From CAXMNX01 sp964194845 (GTDB lineage: Bacteria > Pseudomonadota > Alphaproteobacteria > Rhodobacterales > Rhodobacteraceae), in contig CAXMNX010000048.1 of NCBI GenBank assembly GCA_964194845.1, forward strand, positions 1 to 55,228: 55,228 nucleotides of DNA. Reading direction: 5' to 3'. Positions 33,700 to 42,121 of this stretch are shown one piece after another (positions within the stretch are counted from its first letter, which is position 1; the number at the start of each line of letters is the position of its first letter). Under the pieces are notes generated by a model. That model was not told the origin of the DNA. It searched no databases and worked only from the letters and a program-made list of their open reading frames with translations. A program made the translations under genes and the position numbers.

Positions 33700-34158
33700 C
33701 TAGGGACGGACCAGCCCGCCGATGTTCAGGTGCACCCTTCCGCGTCCGTTTCGATCCAAAAACAGGTCATGATCGCCGGCCTTGATAGCTTTGATTGCTG
33801 CTTGCGCATCCTCGCGGGTTTCGCTGGACTTGTGATCAAGCAAATATTCTAGGCATTCAATCGTGTCGCTCCTCCCGGCGACCGCCAACAACATGCAAGC
33901 GCGATAACGGACGGCTCCGCTTTTGTCCTGAAGCGCTGTGAGCGCCAACTTCACAGCGTCATTTTCTACAAGGGCGAATTTTATCGCTGTATAGACAAGT
34001 GCGTTTCGCGCTCTGAATCCACGCAGTTCTGGTAAAATCTCCAGCGCAACCGGAAATATGTCGCGGCCAAGCGGAATCAACGCCTCGCGCGCCGTCTCCA
34101 CTTCACCCCAGTTCTTGCAATCCAGCTTGCGGATCAGGTCAGCTACATCAGCGATCAC
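33700..34158 (-). CDS. HEAT-repeat-like small protein
   Basis: This 152-residue helical protein shows HEAT-like pairs of helices (GEVETAREALIPLGRD, VKLALTALQDKSGAVRYRACMLLAVAGR, SSETREDAQAAIKAIKAG). Its start overlaps the preA stop by four bases, so it is the last gene of the preT-preA transcript. GC is lower by eye than in preA. HEAT-like proteins of this size can be adaptor or immunity-type proteins; no role in pyrimidine breakdown is known. Confidence 0.75.
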   Translation of the reverse strand: MIADVADLIRKLDCKNWGEVETAREALIPLGRDIFPVALEILPELRGFRARNALVYTAIKFALVENDAVKLALTALQDKSGAVRYRACMLLAVAGRSDTIECLEYLLDHKSSETREDAQAAIKAIKAGDHDLFLDRNGRGRVHLNIGGLVRP

Positions 34159-35459
34159 TCCGCCGCCTTGACTGCCATTGGATTGTTGGGATGCGTGGTC
34201 CAGTTGGCATAATCCGCCTCGACCACTTTTCCTGTGCGCTTGTCCATTGCACCGGCGGCAAGCTCTTCCATCGTTATGCAGCCCTCAACTGGGCAGACAT
34301 CAATACAAAGATTGCAAGCGACGCATTCCTCATCGATCACCTCGAAGACGCGCCCCTCTTTCATGACAATCGCCTGATGCGAAGTATCCTCGCAGGCCGC
34401 GTAACACCGGCCGCATTTGATGCAAAGATCGGGATCAATCCGTGCCTTGGTCACATAGTTCAGGTTCAGATACTGCCAATCGGTCACATTCGGCACCGCG
34501 CGACCGGTAATATCGGCGACTCGTGCGTAACCCGCACTATCCATCCAACCGCTCAAGCCCGCGTTCAGTTCCTTGATGATCCCAAAGCCATAGACCATCG
34601 CCGCGGTGCAAACCTGCACCGAGCCCGACCCGAGTGCCAGAAACTCCGCCGCATCGCGCCAAGTCGTGATCCCGCCGATGCCACTGATCGGCAAATCGGC
34701 GGTCTCCGGATCGCGCGCAATATCGGCCACCATGTTCAGCGCAATCGGTTTCACCGCCGCACCGCAATAGCCGCCGTGGCTGCCTTTGCCGTCAATCGAC
34801 GGCTCGGGCGACATCGTGTCGAGGTTGACGGATGTGATCGACGAGATCGTGTTGATCAGGCTCACGCCGTCCGCGCCGCCCGCCTTTGCCGCGCGCGCCG
34901 GATACCGAACGTCCGTAATATTCGGCGTCAGTTTCACCAGCACCGGCATCCGCGAATACGTTTTGCACCAGCGTGTCACCATCTCGATATATTCAGGTAC
35001 CTGACCGACGGCGGCCCCCATGCCGCGCTCGCTCATCCCGTGCGGACAGCCGAAATTCAACTCAATCCCATCGGCACCAGTTTCTTCCACTTTGGGAAGA
35101 ATCTCTTTCCACGCCCATTCTTCGCAAGGCACCATCAGGCTCACGACCACCGCGCGGTCGGGATAGTCGCGCTTGATCTGCTTTATCTCGCGCAAGTTTG
35201 TTTCCAGCGGCCGGTCAGTGATCAGCTCAATATTGTTGATCCCCAGCACCCGCCGGTCGGCGCCGTAAATCACCCCATACCGCGGCCCGTTCACATTCAC
35301 GATATGCGGGTCAAGCCCCAGCGTTTTCCAGACCACCCCGCCCCATCCGGCCTCGAACGCGCGCCGCACGTTGTATTCCTTGTCCGTTGGCGGCGCCGAG
35401 GCCAGCCAGAATGGGTTTGGGGATTTGATGCCTACGAAGTCAGTTGAAAGGTCAGCCAT
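34155..35459 (-). CDS. preA: NAD-dependent dihydropyrimidine dehydrogenase subunit PreA
   Basis: This 434-residue catalytic subunit reduces uracil and thymine. Residues about 5-300 form the FMN-binding dihydroorotate-dehydrogenase-like barrel, with the catalytic Cys in NFGCPHGMSERGMG and the FMN region GIGGITTWRDAAEFLALGS. The C-terminus has two 4Fe-4S motifs, CIKCGRCYAAC and CVACNLCIDVC. I choose ATG 35459, seven bases after AGGAGG; this ribosome site overlaps the stop of the upstream gene. It pairs with PreT. Confidence 0.95.
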   Translation of the reverse strand: MADLSTDFVGIKSPNPFWLASAPPTDKEYNVRRAFEAGWGGVVWKTLGLDPHIVNVNGPRYGVIYGADRRVLGINNIELITDRPLETNLREIKQIKRDYPDRAVVVSLMVPCEEWAWKEILPKVEETGADGIELNFGCPHGMSERGMGAAVGQVPEYIEMVTRWCKTYSRMPVLVKLTPNITDVRYPARAAKAGGADGVSLINTISSITSVNLDTMSPEPSIDGKGSHGGYCGAAVKPIALNMVADIARDPETADLPISGIGGITTWRDAAEFLALGSGSVQVCTAAMVYGFGIIKELNAGLSGWMDSAGYARVADITGRAVPNVTDWQYLNLNYVTKARIDPDLCIKCGRCYAACEDTSHQAIVMKEGRVFEVIDEECVACNLCIDVCPVEGCITMEELAAGAMDKRTGKVVEADYANWTTHPNNPMAVKAAE

Positions 35460-35469
35460 TTTCAGCCTC

Positions 35470-35880
35470 CTATTTGATGTAGTCGCTTGGTTCAGGCACA
35501 TTTTCAAGCCGTGCCGCCGTGCGGATCAATCCATCGTTGTCTAACAGTTGGAGTTCACCACTATTTCCTGAGACCCTGTATTTATCGCCATAAGCACTTT
35601 CCCGGATTGAAAAGACGGATCCAGACATTTCTTCTAATTCTTGGACGAGTTCAGATCCGTCGGCGAACTGCGAATATGACTCCAGTTTTCCCTGCTCGCT
35701 CAATCGGATCGTAATCACTCGATCGAAATCCCGAATGTTTGGTACTGTGCGGTCGCACCATCGGCCAATAGTCAGCGGTTCGGCGTGCGCGGGAAAGGAA
35801 ACAACAGCTAGCAACAAAGTCAAAGTCGCTGTTCCACCGCGCAAGACCTTGTTTATTTTGATTTTGATCAGGCCAATCAC
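35470..35880 (-). CDS. Secreted hypothetical protein between preT and preA
   Basis: This 136-residue protein has a signal peptide (TLTLLLAVVSFPAHAEP) and a small beta-rich mature part with one Cys (GRWCDRTV). It starts with GTG at 35880 after GAGGTG, a site that overlaps the stop of the upstream DUF1428 gene, and its TAG overlaps the preA ribosome site. The mRNA is thus stitched tightly, yet an exported protein has no evident place in the cytoplasmic dihydropyrimidine dehydrogenase. GC is lower than the flanks. Confidence 0.7.
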   Translation of the reverse strand: MIGLIKIKINKVLRGGTATLTLLLAVVSFPAHAEPLTIGRWCDRTVPNIRDFDRVITIRLSEQGKLESYSQFADGSELVQELEEMSGSVFSIRESAYGDKYRVSGNSGELQLLDNDGLIRTAARLENVPEPSDYIK

Positions 35881-35889
35881 GAGCGCACC

Positions 35890-36240
35890 TCAAACATCCA
35901 GCACCACATCGAACCCGGCGAAAATCATCCGCTTTCCGTCCATTGGCATGTCGCTCATGTTTCCCATTCGCGGGTCCTTCATCGCGTTCTGGAAATTCGC
36001 TTCATGCGTCGCCTTGTCGGGCCATTCCTGCCAGCCGACGACCACCGTTTCGTCGTCGCCCGCCTGCACGGCCAGCGGAAATGACGTCATTTCCCCCGGC
36101 GGCACCATATCGCCCCAACATTCGACAATCCGCGTCGCACCGTGCTCGCGAAACACGGCTGCCGCCGCGCCTGCGTGCTTTTCATAATCGGCTTTCTTCG
36201 CCGTCGGCACTGCTGCCGCATAGCACATGACATAGGACAT
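35890..36240 (-). CDS. DUF1428 family protein
   Basis: This 116-residue protein is of the DUF1428 family (RNA-signal-recognition-like ferredoxin fold): the opening MSYVMCYAAAVPTAKKADYEKHA, the central RIVECWGDMVPPGEMTSFPLAV and the end FQNAMKDPRMGNMSDMPMDGKRMIFAGF are typical. The biochemical role is unknown. It lies 19 bases downstream of preT. Confidence 0.88.
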   Translation of the reverse strand: MSYVMCYAAAVPTAKKADYEKHAGAAAAVFREHGATRIVECWGDMVPPGEMTSFPLAVQAGDDETVVVGWQEWPDKATHEANFQNAMKDPRMGNMSDMPMDGKRMIFAGFDVVLDV

Positions 36241-36259
36241 TTATTTTCTCCTCTAATAC

Positions 36260-37597
36260 CTAACCCATCAGGCTTGCATGTATATCTTCCGCCGCATCGC
36301 GCCCCTCGGCCACTGCCGTAACCGTCAGGTCATCGCCACCACTGGCGCAGTCGCCGCCAGCCCAGACGCGGTCCATGGACGTTCTTCCAGCACCCGTCAC
36401 GGCGATTTTTCCACCCTCGACAGCCAGCTCCCCGGGCGCGCCGTCCAATTGCTGGCCAATGGCCTTGAACACCTGATCCGCCGCCAGCCGGAACGTCTCA
36501 CCGGTTTTCGTCAACCCGCCGGGACCGCTTTCGGTATAGGCAAATTCAATCTCGCGCACCGCGCCATTGCCGTGAACCGCGACAGGCTGCGCGTTGAGAA
36601 TCAGGTTCACGCCCTTCGAAGCCGCAAGGTCCTGCTCGTACCGGCTGGCTGACATGCCGTCGCGTCCCCGCCGGTAAACGATGGAGACCGTATCAGCCCC
36701 CAAAAGCTTGGACTGTACGGCGGCGTCAACGGCGGTCATGCCGCCGCCGATCACCACCACATTGCGCCCGATGGACAGGGAGGAAAGTTTTTCCGCCTGG
36801 CGCAGCTCCGCGATGAAATCCACCGCGTCGAATACATTGTCCTTGTCTTCGCCCTCGGCCCGCAGCGCGTTCACACCGGCAAGACCTATGCCAAGAAATA
36901 CAGCGTCATGATTGCCCAGCAGCGCGCCCAGCGTCAGATTGCCCTCGCCCATAAGACGGTCATAAACCATCTCGATCCCGCCGATTTTCATCAGCCATGC
37001 CACTTCGGCCTGCGCGAAATCGTTCACCGTCTTGTAGCTGGCAATCCCGTATTCATTCAGACCGCCGGGTTTGGACCTTGCATCGAACACCATCACATTG
37101 TGGCCCTGCATCGCCAGCCGGTGCGCGCAGGCAAGCCCTGCAGGCCCCGCACCAACAACCGCAATGCGCTTGCCCGTCGCCTCGGCGCGCTGAAAAGGAT
37201 GAACGCCCGCCGCCATGACCCCATCGGTTGCAAAGCGCTGCAACCGCCCGATCTCGACCGGTTTGCCCTCAGCCGTCTCGCGCACACAAGCCTCTTCGCA
37301 AAGCGTCTCGGTCGGGCAAACGCGCGCGCACATGCCGCCCAGAATGTTCTGATCAAAGATCGTCTTGGCCGCGCCGTCGGGTTGACCGGTAGATATTTGT
37401 CGGATGAAAAGCGGGATATCAATCGAGGTCGGGCACGCCGTCACGCAGGGCGCATCGTAGCAGAAATAGCAACGATCCGCGGCCACCGTTGCCTCGTGCG
37501 CACCGAACGGTTCGTGAAGGTCGGCAAAATTTTCAGCCAGCGTCTCGGCGGGCAAACGGCCCGGCTGTACACCATCGGTTCGCGGCGTGTTCGTCAT
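36260..37597 (-). CDS. preT: NAD-dependent dihydropyrimidine dehydrogenase subunit PreT
   Basis: This 445-residue subunit passes electrons from NAD(P)H to PreA. The N-terminal cysteine-rich domain (CYFCYDAPCVTACPTS, then GGMCARVCPTETLCEEAC) holds FeS clusters; the FAD motif is VVGAGPAGLACAHRLA and the second nucleotide-binding motif VVVIGGGMTAVDAA. The ATG at 37597 follows AGGGAGAG. It is the first gene of the leftward preT-DUF1428-secreted protein-preA-HEAT unit; in E. coli preT and preA are adjacent, here two genes intervene. Confidence 0.94.
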   Translation of the reverse strand: MTNTPRTDGVQPGRLPAETLAENFADLHEPFGAHEATVAADRCYFCYDAPCVTACPTSIDIPLFIRQISTGQPDGAAKTIFDQNILGGMCARVCPTETLCEEACVRETAEGKPVEIGRLQRFATDGVMAAGVHPFQRAEATGKRIAVVGAGPAGLACAHRLAMQGHNVMVFDARSKPGGLNEYGIASYKTVNDFAQAEVAWLMKIGGIEMVYDRLMGEGNLTLGALLGNHDAVFLGIGLAGVNALRAEGEDKDNVFDAVDFIAELRQAEKLSSLSIGRNVVVIGGGMTAVDAAVQSKLLGADTVSIVYRRGRDGMSASRYEQDLAASKGVNLILNAQPVAVHGNGAVREIEFAYTESGPGGLTKTGETFRLAADQVFKAIGQQLDGAPGELAVEGGKIAVTGAGRTSMDRVWAGGDCASGGDDLTVTAVAEGRDAAEDIHASLMG

Positions 37598-37647
37598 CGC
37601 GCTCTCCCTGTCGTCATTCTTTCCCGCAGAGTGCCACAATTCAATTT

Positions 37648-37663
37648 TTTATCAACTGGTAAA
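37648..37663. promoter_or_regulatory. Degenerate RutR-like palindrome upstream of preT
   Basis: TTTATCAACTGGTAAA lies 51 bases upstream of the preT start. It is nearly self-complementary and matches the RutR consensus at 11 of 14 defined positions. It may bring preTA under the same control as the other half of the pathway; an AT-rich palindrome could also belong to another regulator. Confidence 0.4.
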
Positions 37664-37772
37664 TTTTTGAAGTTTTCCAGGCCAGGTTTGCAACCGCTTC
37701 CCCTTGGGAAAACCAGTGCGTATAAGCAACATCATATATCGCCGGTCAAAACCGGGAAGCGCAGAGGCTAGA

Positions 37773-38261
37773 ATGACCAAAAAATCGAACGACGTGGACG
37801 TCGCCTTCATCAAGGCCCTGGCAGAACTTCTGCGCGAGAATGATTTAAGCGAATTGCAGGTCAAACGCGACAACGCCGAAGACGGCAGCATTAATGTCCG
37901 CGTCAGCCGTGTGTCGTCCGTCACCACCGCTTTTGCTGTGCCATCGCCCGCGCCTTCGCTGGCGGCTGCCGCGCCACTGGCGTCGTCGCCAACCGCCGCC
38001 GAGGCGCCCGAAGATCCAGCCGCCCACCCCGGCGCGGTGTCTTCTCCGATGGTCGGAACCGTCTATCTTTCGCCCGAACCCGGCTCTGATAACTTCGTCA
38101 AAGTTGGCGACAAGATCAGCGAAGGCCAAACGCTTTTGATCATCGAGGCAATGAAAACCATGAACCAAATTCCGGCGCCCAAATCCGGAACCATACGGCG
38201 TGTGCTGGTAGAAGACGGTGCCCCGGTTGAATTTGGCGCGCCCCTGATGATCGTCGAATAA
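37773..38261 (+). CDS. accB: Acetyl-CoA carboxylase biotin carboxyl carrier protein
   Basis: This 162-residue protein carries the biotin that shuttles CO2 in fatty acid synthesis. The C-terminal biotinyl domain contains the modified Lys in IIEAMKTMNQI and the thumb-region-like VGTVYLSPEPGSDNFVKVGD. A Pro/Ala linker separates it from the N-terminal helix. The ATG at 37773 gives the typical start MTKKSNDVDVAFIKALAELL. Confidence 0.95.
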   Translation: MTKKSNDVDVAFIKALAELLRENDLSELQVKRDNAEDGSINVRVSRVSSVTTAFAVPSPAPSLAAAAPLASSPTAAEAPEDPAAHPGAVSSPMVGTVYLSPEPGSDNFVKVGDKISEGQTLLIIEAMKTMNQIPAPKSGTIRRVLVEDGAPVEFGAPLMIVE

Positions 38262-38272
38262 GGTCGGGCGCG

Positions 38273-39619
38273 ATGTTCGACAAGATCCTCATCGCCAACC
38301 GGGGCGAGATCGCACTCCGCGTAATACGCGCCTGCCGCGAAATGGGCATTCGCAGCGTCGCGGTGCATTCCACCGCAGACGCCGACGCAATGCACGTGCG
38401 CATGGCCGACGAAAGCGTCTGCATCGGCCCGCCGCCAGGGACCGAAAGCTATCTTTCGATGCCCGGAATCATTTCCGCCTGCGAAATTACCGGCGCGCAG
38501 GCGATCCACCCGGGCTATGGTTTCCTCAGTGAAAATGCCGCTTTCGTGCAGATCGTCGAAGATCACGAGATCACGTTCATCGGACCTTCAGCCGAGCACA
38601 TCCGGGTCATGGGCGACAAGATCGCCGCCAAGGATACGATGAAAAAACTTGGCGTGCCGTGTGTTCCGGGCTCGGAAGGCGGCGTGCCGACGCTGGAAGA
38701 CGCGCAAGCCGTTGCCGCCGATATTGGCTACCCGTTGATCATCAAGGCGACCGCAGGCGGCGGCGGACGCGGAATGAAGCTCGCTAAGTCCGCAGACGAG
38801 CTCGAAACGGCGTTCCGCACTGCGCGCGCCGAAGGCAAATCAGTTTTCGGCAACGATGAAGTTTACATCGAAAAATACCTCGGCCGCCCGCGCCACATCG
38901 AAATACAGGTTTTCGGCGACGGCAAAGGCAACGCCGTGCATCTGGGCGAACGCGATTGCTCGCTTCAAAGACGCCACCAGAAAGTTTTCGAGGAAGCGCC
39001 GGGGCCGGTCATCGACGCCGGGACCCGCGCGCGTATCGGCAAATTATGTGCCGACGCCGTGGCCGACATCAATTACATCGGCGCAGGCACAATCGAGTTT
39101 CTTTTCGAAGATGGCGAGTTCTATTTTATCGAAATGAACACCCGTTTGCAGGTCGAGCACCCGGTGACCGAGGCGATTTTCGGGGTCGACCTTGTGCGCG
39201 AACAAATCCGTGTGGCTGCGGGCGAGCGCATGGAATTCAATCAGGAAGACCTCATCGTCAACGGCCATTCGATCGAAATTCGCATCAACGCCGAAAGGCT
39301 TCCAAACTTTTCGCCTTCGCCGGGTCGTATCACGCAGTATCACGCCCCGGGGGGGCTTGGCGTCCGCATGGATTCCGCGCTCTACGACGGCTATGCGATC
39401 CCGCCCTACTACGACTCGCTTATCGGCAAACTGATCGTCCATGGCCGCGACCGGCCCGAAGCGCTGGCGCGGCTTAGCCGGGCGTTATCGGAATTGATCG
39501 TCGATGGCATCGACACAACGATCCCTCTTTTCGACGCACTCTTGCAGGAAAAGGCAATCCAGACAGGGGATTACAACATCCACTGGCTGGAAAAATGGCT
39601 CGAACAAGCGTTTGAATGA
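38273..39619 (+). CDS. accC: Acetyl-CoA carboxylase biotin carboxylase subunit
   Basis: This 448-residue ATP-grasp enzyme carboxylates biotin on AccB. Visible are the N-terminal FDKILIANRGEIALRVIRAC, the glycine-rich ATP loop KATAGGGGRGMKL, ERDCSLQRRHQK and EMNTRLQVEHPVTE. Length is standard. It follows accB by 11 bases and is co-transcribed. Confidence 0.97.
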   Translation: MFDKILIANRGEIALRVIRACREMGIRSVAVHSTADADAMHVRMADESVCIGPPPGTESYLSMPGIISACEITGAQAIHPGYGFLSENAAFVQIVEDHEITFIGPSAEHIRVMGDKIAAKDTMKKLGVPCVPGSEGGVPTLEDAQAVAADIGYPLIIKATAGGGGRGMKLAKSADELETAFRTARAEGKSVFGNDEVYIEKYLGRPRHIEIQVFGDGKGNAVHLGERDCSLQRRHQKVFEEAPGPVIDAGTRARIGKLCADAVADINYIGAGTIEFLFEDGEFYFIEMNTRLQVEHPVTEAIFGVDLVREQIRVAAGERMEFNQEDLIVNGHSIEIRINAERLPNFSPSPGRITQYHAPGGLGVRMDSALYDGYAIPPYYDSLIGKLIVHGRDRPEALARLSRALSELIVDGIDTTIPLFDALLQEKAIQTGDYNIHWLEKWLEQAFE

Positions 39620-39690
39620 CCAGAAATTAGCGCCGCGCGCCATCCCGCACTAGAATTGCGGCGCGCATTTGCTGTTCGGGTTCAGGATTG

Positions 39691-40335
39691 ATGGCCGACA
39701 AAAGACTAACGCCGGAACTGATGCTCACCGCCTATGCCTCGGGAATATTTCCGATGGCCGAGGCGCGTGACGATCCGGATATTTACTGGGTCGATCCGCG
39801 CACCCGTGGCGTCCTGCCGCTTGATCGCCTCCACGTCTCGCGTTCGCTGGCCCGCAGGCTGCGACGGGACAACTACGAGGTGCGCATGAACTCTGATCTC
39901 ATGGCAGTTCTGGCTGGCTGCGCGGATCGCCCCGAGACCTGGATCAACGGCACGATCGGCGCGCTTGTGCAGGCGCTCTTTGAACGGGGCTTCGCGCATA
40001 CGATGGAAGTCTGGTCCGACGACCGGCTTATCGGCGGCGTCTACGGCATCGCGCTAGGCGGTGCATTTTTCGGCGAAAGCATGTTTTCGCGGGAACGCGA
40101 CGGCTCGAAGATCGCTCTGGTCTGGCTAGTCGATCACCTGTCCCGCGCCGGTTTTTCGCTTTTTGATACGCAGTTCGTAACACCACACCTGACCCGCCTG
40201 GGTGCCGAGGAAATCTCGCGCGATGCCTACCGGGTGCGATTGAGCCAAGCGCTTGAAATCCCGGCGCGAATCAATGCTGTGCCCTTGGAAAGCGACCGTC
40301 AGGCACTGGTGCAGCGAATGACCCAAACGTCATAG
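39691..40335 (+). CDS. aat: Leucyl/phenylalanyl-tRNA--protein transferase
   Basis: This 214-residue enzyme adds Leu or Phe to proteins with N-terminal Arg or Lys, making them ClpS/ClpAP substrates (N-degron pathway). Motifs are YWVDPRTRGVLPLDRLHVSRS, GGVYGIALGGAFFGESMFS and LFDTQFVTPHLTRLGAEEISR. The ATG at 39691 is preferred over an adjacent TTG. Its 3' end overlaps the converging DUF2155 gene by 37 bases. Confidence 0.95.
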   Translation: MADKRLTPELMLTAYASGIFPMAEARDDPDIYWVDPRTRGVLPLDRLHVSRSLARRLRRDNYEVRMNSDLMAVLAGCADRPETWINGTIGALVQALFERGFAHTMEVWSDDRLIGGVYGIALGGAFFGESMFSRERDGSKIALVWLVDHLSRAGFSLFDTQFVTPHLTRLGAEEISRDAYRVRLSQALEIPARINAVPLESDRQALVQRMTQTS

Positions 40336-40730
40336 CGCGCGTGATCCAGCGCATTCAGCGCCGGGCTGGATGCGCTCATCCAGCCTTCGAAAAGCGGTGC
40401 GTCGCGGCGCTCATCCGTGACTTCGACCCAGGCAAACGCTTCGCCTGCCTGATTGTCCTCGGGATAGCGGCACGCGCCGAGGCGCACGGCGATCTTGCCC
40501 AATGTGGCCGTATCACCGACCGCCAGCGCCATATCCACCACCTGGCCTGAAACCTTGTCGAGCCCGCGAAGTTCCGCACCTCGGCCTTCGACCGCGCGAA
40601 CCGAGCTTGCCGCGACATCGGGTTGCGTGAACAGCGTTTGCGACCCGTCAATCGGCGACGTGATAACGGTATCCTGCGCCCAAGCCGGATATGCCGCAAA
40701 AGCGACCAAAGCCGCGCCGCGCAGGATCAT
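40299..40730 (-). CDS. DUF2155 domain periplasmic protein
   Basis: This 143-residue exported protein has a signal peptide ending AYPAWAQ and a DUF2155 core (ATLGKIAVRLGACRYPEDN, AFAWVEVTD, FEGWMSASSPALNALDHARYDVWVIRC). The two Cys could form a disulfide. Function unknown. Its start overlaps the stop of the MlaD-like gene by four bases, and the order aat-DUF2155-mlaD-NDUFA12 is, as I recall, conserved in Rhodobacterales. Confidence 0.88.
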   Translation of the reverse strand: MILRGAALVAFAAYPAWAQDTVITSPIDGSQTLFTQPDVAASSVRAVEGRGAELRGLDKVSGQVVDMALAVGDTATLGKIAVRLGACRYPEDNQAGEAFAWVEVTDERRDAPLFEGWMSASSPALNALDHARYDVWVIRCTSA

Positions 40731-41176
40731 TCGTCGCCGCCTGCGACAAACTTCAGCAACAGCTGAACAATCGACACCGAACTTTGCGTGTCTTCTATCT
40801 CGCTTCCGGGCTCCAGATTAAAGTTCGATCCGCCGGGCAGAATCTCAACAAAACTGCCGCCCAGCAATCCTTCGGAAGAAATTATTACAGCGGTGTCTTC
40901 GGGAAGCTCCACCGTCTCGGCAATTGAAAAAGCGGCATTCGCGCGATATGTCGCCGGGTCCAGTTCCAGCTCAAGAACGCTGCCAATCTTGACCCCGGCA
41001 AGCCGGACATCGGTGCCGACGCCCACCCCTTCAGCGGATCGGAAAGACGCGGTATAGGTCGCGGCGTCACCGCCTGGACCACCAAGTCCACCGATATCAG
41101 AAGCGTAATATAGAAATCCCGCCGCCACCGCCAAAACAGCGCCCCCGGTCAGAACCTCAGCCACATTTTCGGACAT
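40727..41176 (-). CDS. MlaD/MCE-family phospholipid transport protein
   Basis: This 149-residue protein has an N-terminal membrane anchor (GGAVLAVAAGFLYYAS) and one MCE domain (SFRSAEGVGVGTDVRLAGVKIGSVLELELD, then VIISSEGLLGGSFVEILPGG). MlaD forms a periplasmic hexamer that shuttles phospholipids between membranes. Here it is not next to mlaE/mlaF, which must be elsewhere. ATG 41176 follows CGGAG. Confidence 0.92.
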   Translation of the reverse strand: MSENVAEVLTGGAVLAVAAGFLYYASDIGGLGGPGGDAATYTASFRSAEGVGVGTDVRLAGVKIGSVLELELDPATYRANAAFSIAETVELPEDTAVIISSEGLLGGSFVEILPGGSNFNLEPGSEIEDTQSSVSIVQLLLKFVAGGDE

Positions 41177-41180
41177 TGCG

Positions 41181-41564
41181 TTACTCCGGCTGCCAGGCCT
41201 CATAATCCCGACGCTCGGCCGGGTTCGGGCGCCGGATCGAACCCGGCGGTGCATAGGCGGCAGCCGTTCCGGTCAGGTTCTCCTGATGCGGCTTTTCCCA
41301 GTTTTTGTGCGCAAAGGGCGCCTCGGTCGGCGGCTCGTCCCAGGTGTGATGCAGCCAGCCATGCCAATCGGCACCGACGCGGCTGGCCTCGGCTTCACCA
41401 TTGAAAATCACCCAGCGCTTTTTGCCATCGCGCGTTTGATAAAAGATGTTGCCCTGATCATCCTCGCCCACTCGTTGGCCCTTGCGCCAGGTGTAGAACT
41501 GCGTGTTCAGTGTCTGACCGTTCCACCAGGTCGCGGCGCGAATAAGTGTGTTGAGGATGCCCAT
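41181..41564 (-). CDS. NADH:ubiquinone oxidoreductase NDUFA12-type subunit
   Basis: This 127-residue protein is a homologue of the 17.2 kDa accessory subunit of mitochondrial complex I, kept in alphaproteobacteria. Motifs are TWWNGQTLNTQFYTWRKG, VGEDDQGNIFYQT, KKRWVIFNGEAEAS and GWLHHTWDEPP. ATG 41564 gives the usual start MGILNTLIR. The start of the following MlaD-like gene is four bases after its stop. Confidence 0.93.
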   Translation of the reverse strand: MGILNTLIRAATWWNGQTLNTQFYTWRKGQRVGEDDQGNIFYQTRDGKKRWVIFNGEAEASRVGADWHGWLHHTWDEPPTEAPFAHKNWEKPHQENLTGTAAAYAPPGSIRRPNPAERRDYEAWQPE

Positions 41565-41654
41565 GCGGAGCCTTTCCAGATCATTGCAGCCGGTATGCCG
41601 TAAGGGCGCGCCAAGGTCCAGAGACCCGGCGTACAACCATTCGCCAGTGCAGAT

Positions 41655-42032
41655 CTAAGGCAGTTTTGCCGTCACCTCGATCTCATTCTTCATTTCCGGG
41701 TTTTGAAGCAAGGCGGCGATCATCGTCGCGGCAGGTCGGGCAACCTCGAAGGCCTCAGTTGTGACTGGCCAGCAGCGCGGCCATTCGGCCGGGTCCGGCA
41801 CAATGTAGCGAACCCGCACCACGTCATCGAGACTTCCACCCGCCTCTTTCAACGCATTTTCAATGGTTTGAAGCGCGTTGCGGCATTGATCTTCGATGCC
41901 GTCCGGCATCGTCATCGTGGTGTAATCATACCCGGTTGTTCCCGCCACGAAGATCCAGCCATCGCAGACAACGGCGCGGGAATAGCCGATGTCGCGTTCG
42001 AAAGGGCTGTCGGTAGTATAATGTTGCCGCAT
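41655..42032 (-). CDS. RidA family protein
   Basis: This 125-residue protein has the RidA/YjgF/UK114 fold. Family members deaminate reactive enamines or imines. Visible are FVAGTTGYDY, CRNALQTIENALKEAGGSLDDVVRVRYIV and the C-terminal EIEVTAKLP. The start at 42032 (MRQHYTTDSPFERD) is inferred. It lies 89 bases downstream of clpX and may have its own promoter. The conserved catalytic Arg seems present in VRVRYIV. Confidence 0.88.
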   Translation of the reverse strand: MRQHYTTDSPFERDIGYSRAVVCDGWIFVAGTTGYDYTTMTMPDGIEDQCRNALQTIENALKEAGGSLDDVVRVRYIVPDPAEWPRCWPVTTEAFEVARPAATMIAALLQNPEMKNEIEVTAKLP

Positions 42033-42091
42033 GTCACGACACCTAGTGACTTGGTCAGTGATGTCCAGCAACTGCGAAAGCAGGCAACGGC

Positions 42092-42110
42092 GACCATTTG
42101 ATGGTCAAAT
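42092..42110. promoter_or_regulatory. Palindromic site upstream of ridA
   Basis: GACCAT-TTG-ATGGTC (42092-42106) and the overlapping ATTTGA-TGG-TCAAAT (42096-42110) are perfect inverted repeats between clpX and ridA, about 60 bases before the ridA start. This is a plausible operator for an unknown regulator. The half-site TGGTCAA resembles RutR's, but the spacing does not fit. Confidence 0.35.
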
Positions 42111-42121
42111 CAATAAACGAC

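Noticed and set aside
34191..35447. 418-residue plus-strand frame opposite preA
   Set aside because: Rich in His and Arg, no motifs, and preA on the other strand is unmistakable.
42092..42110. RutR operator upstream of ridA
   Set aside because: The half-sites are three bases too far apart for the RutR consensus, so it is listed only as a palindrome.
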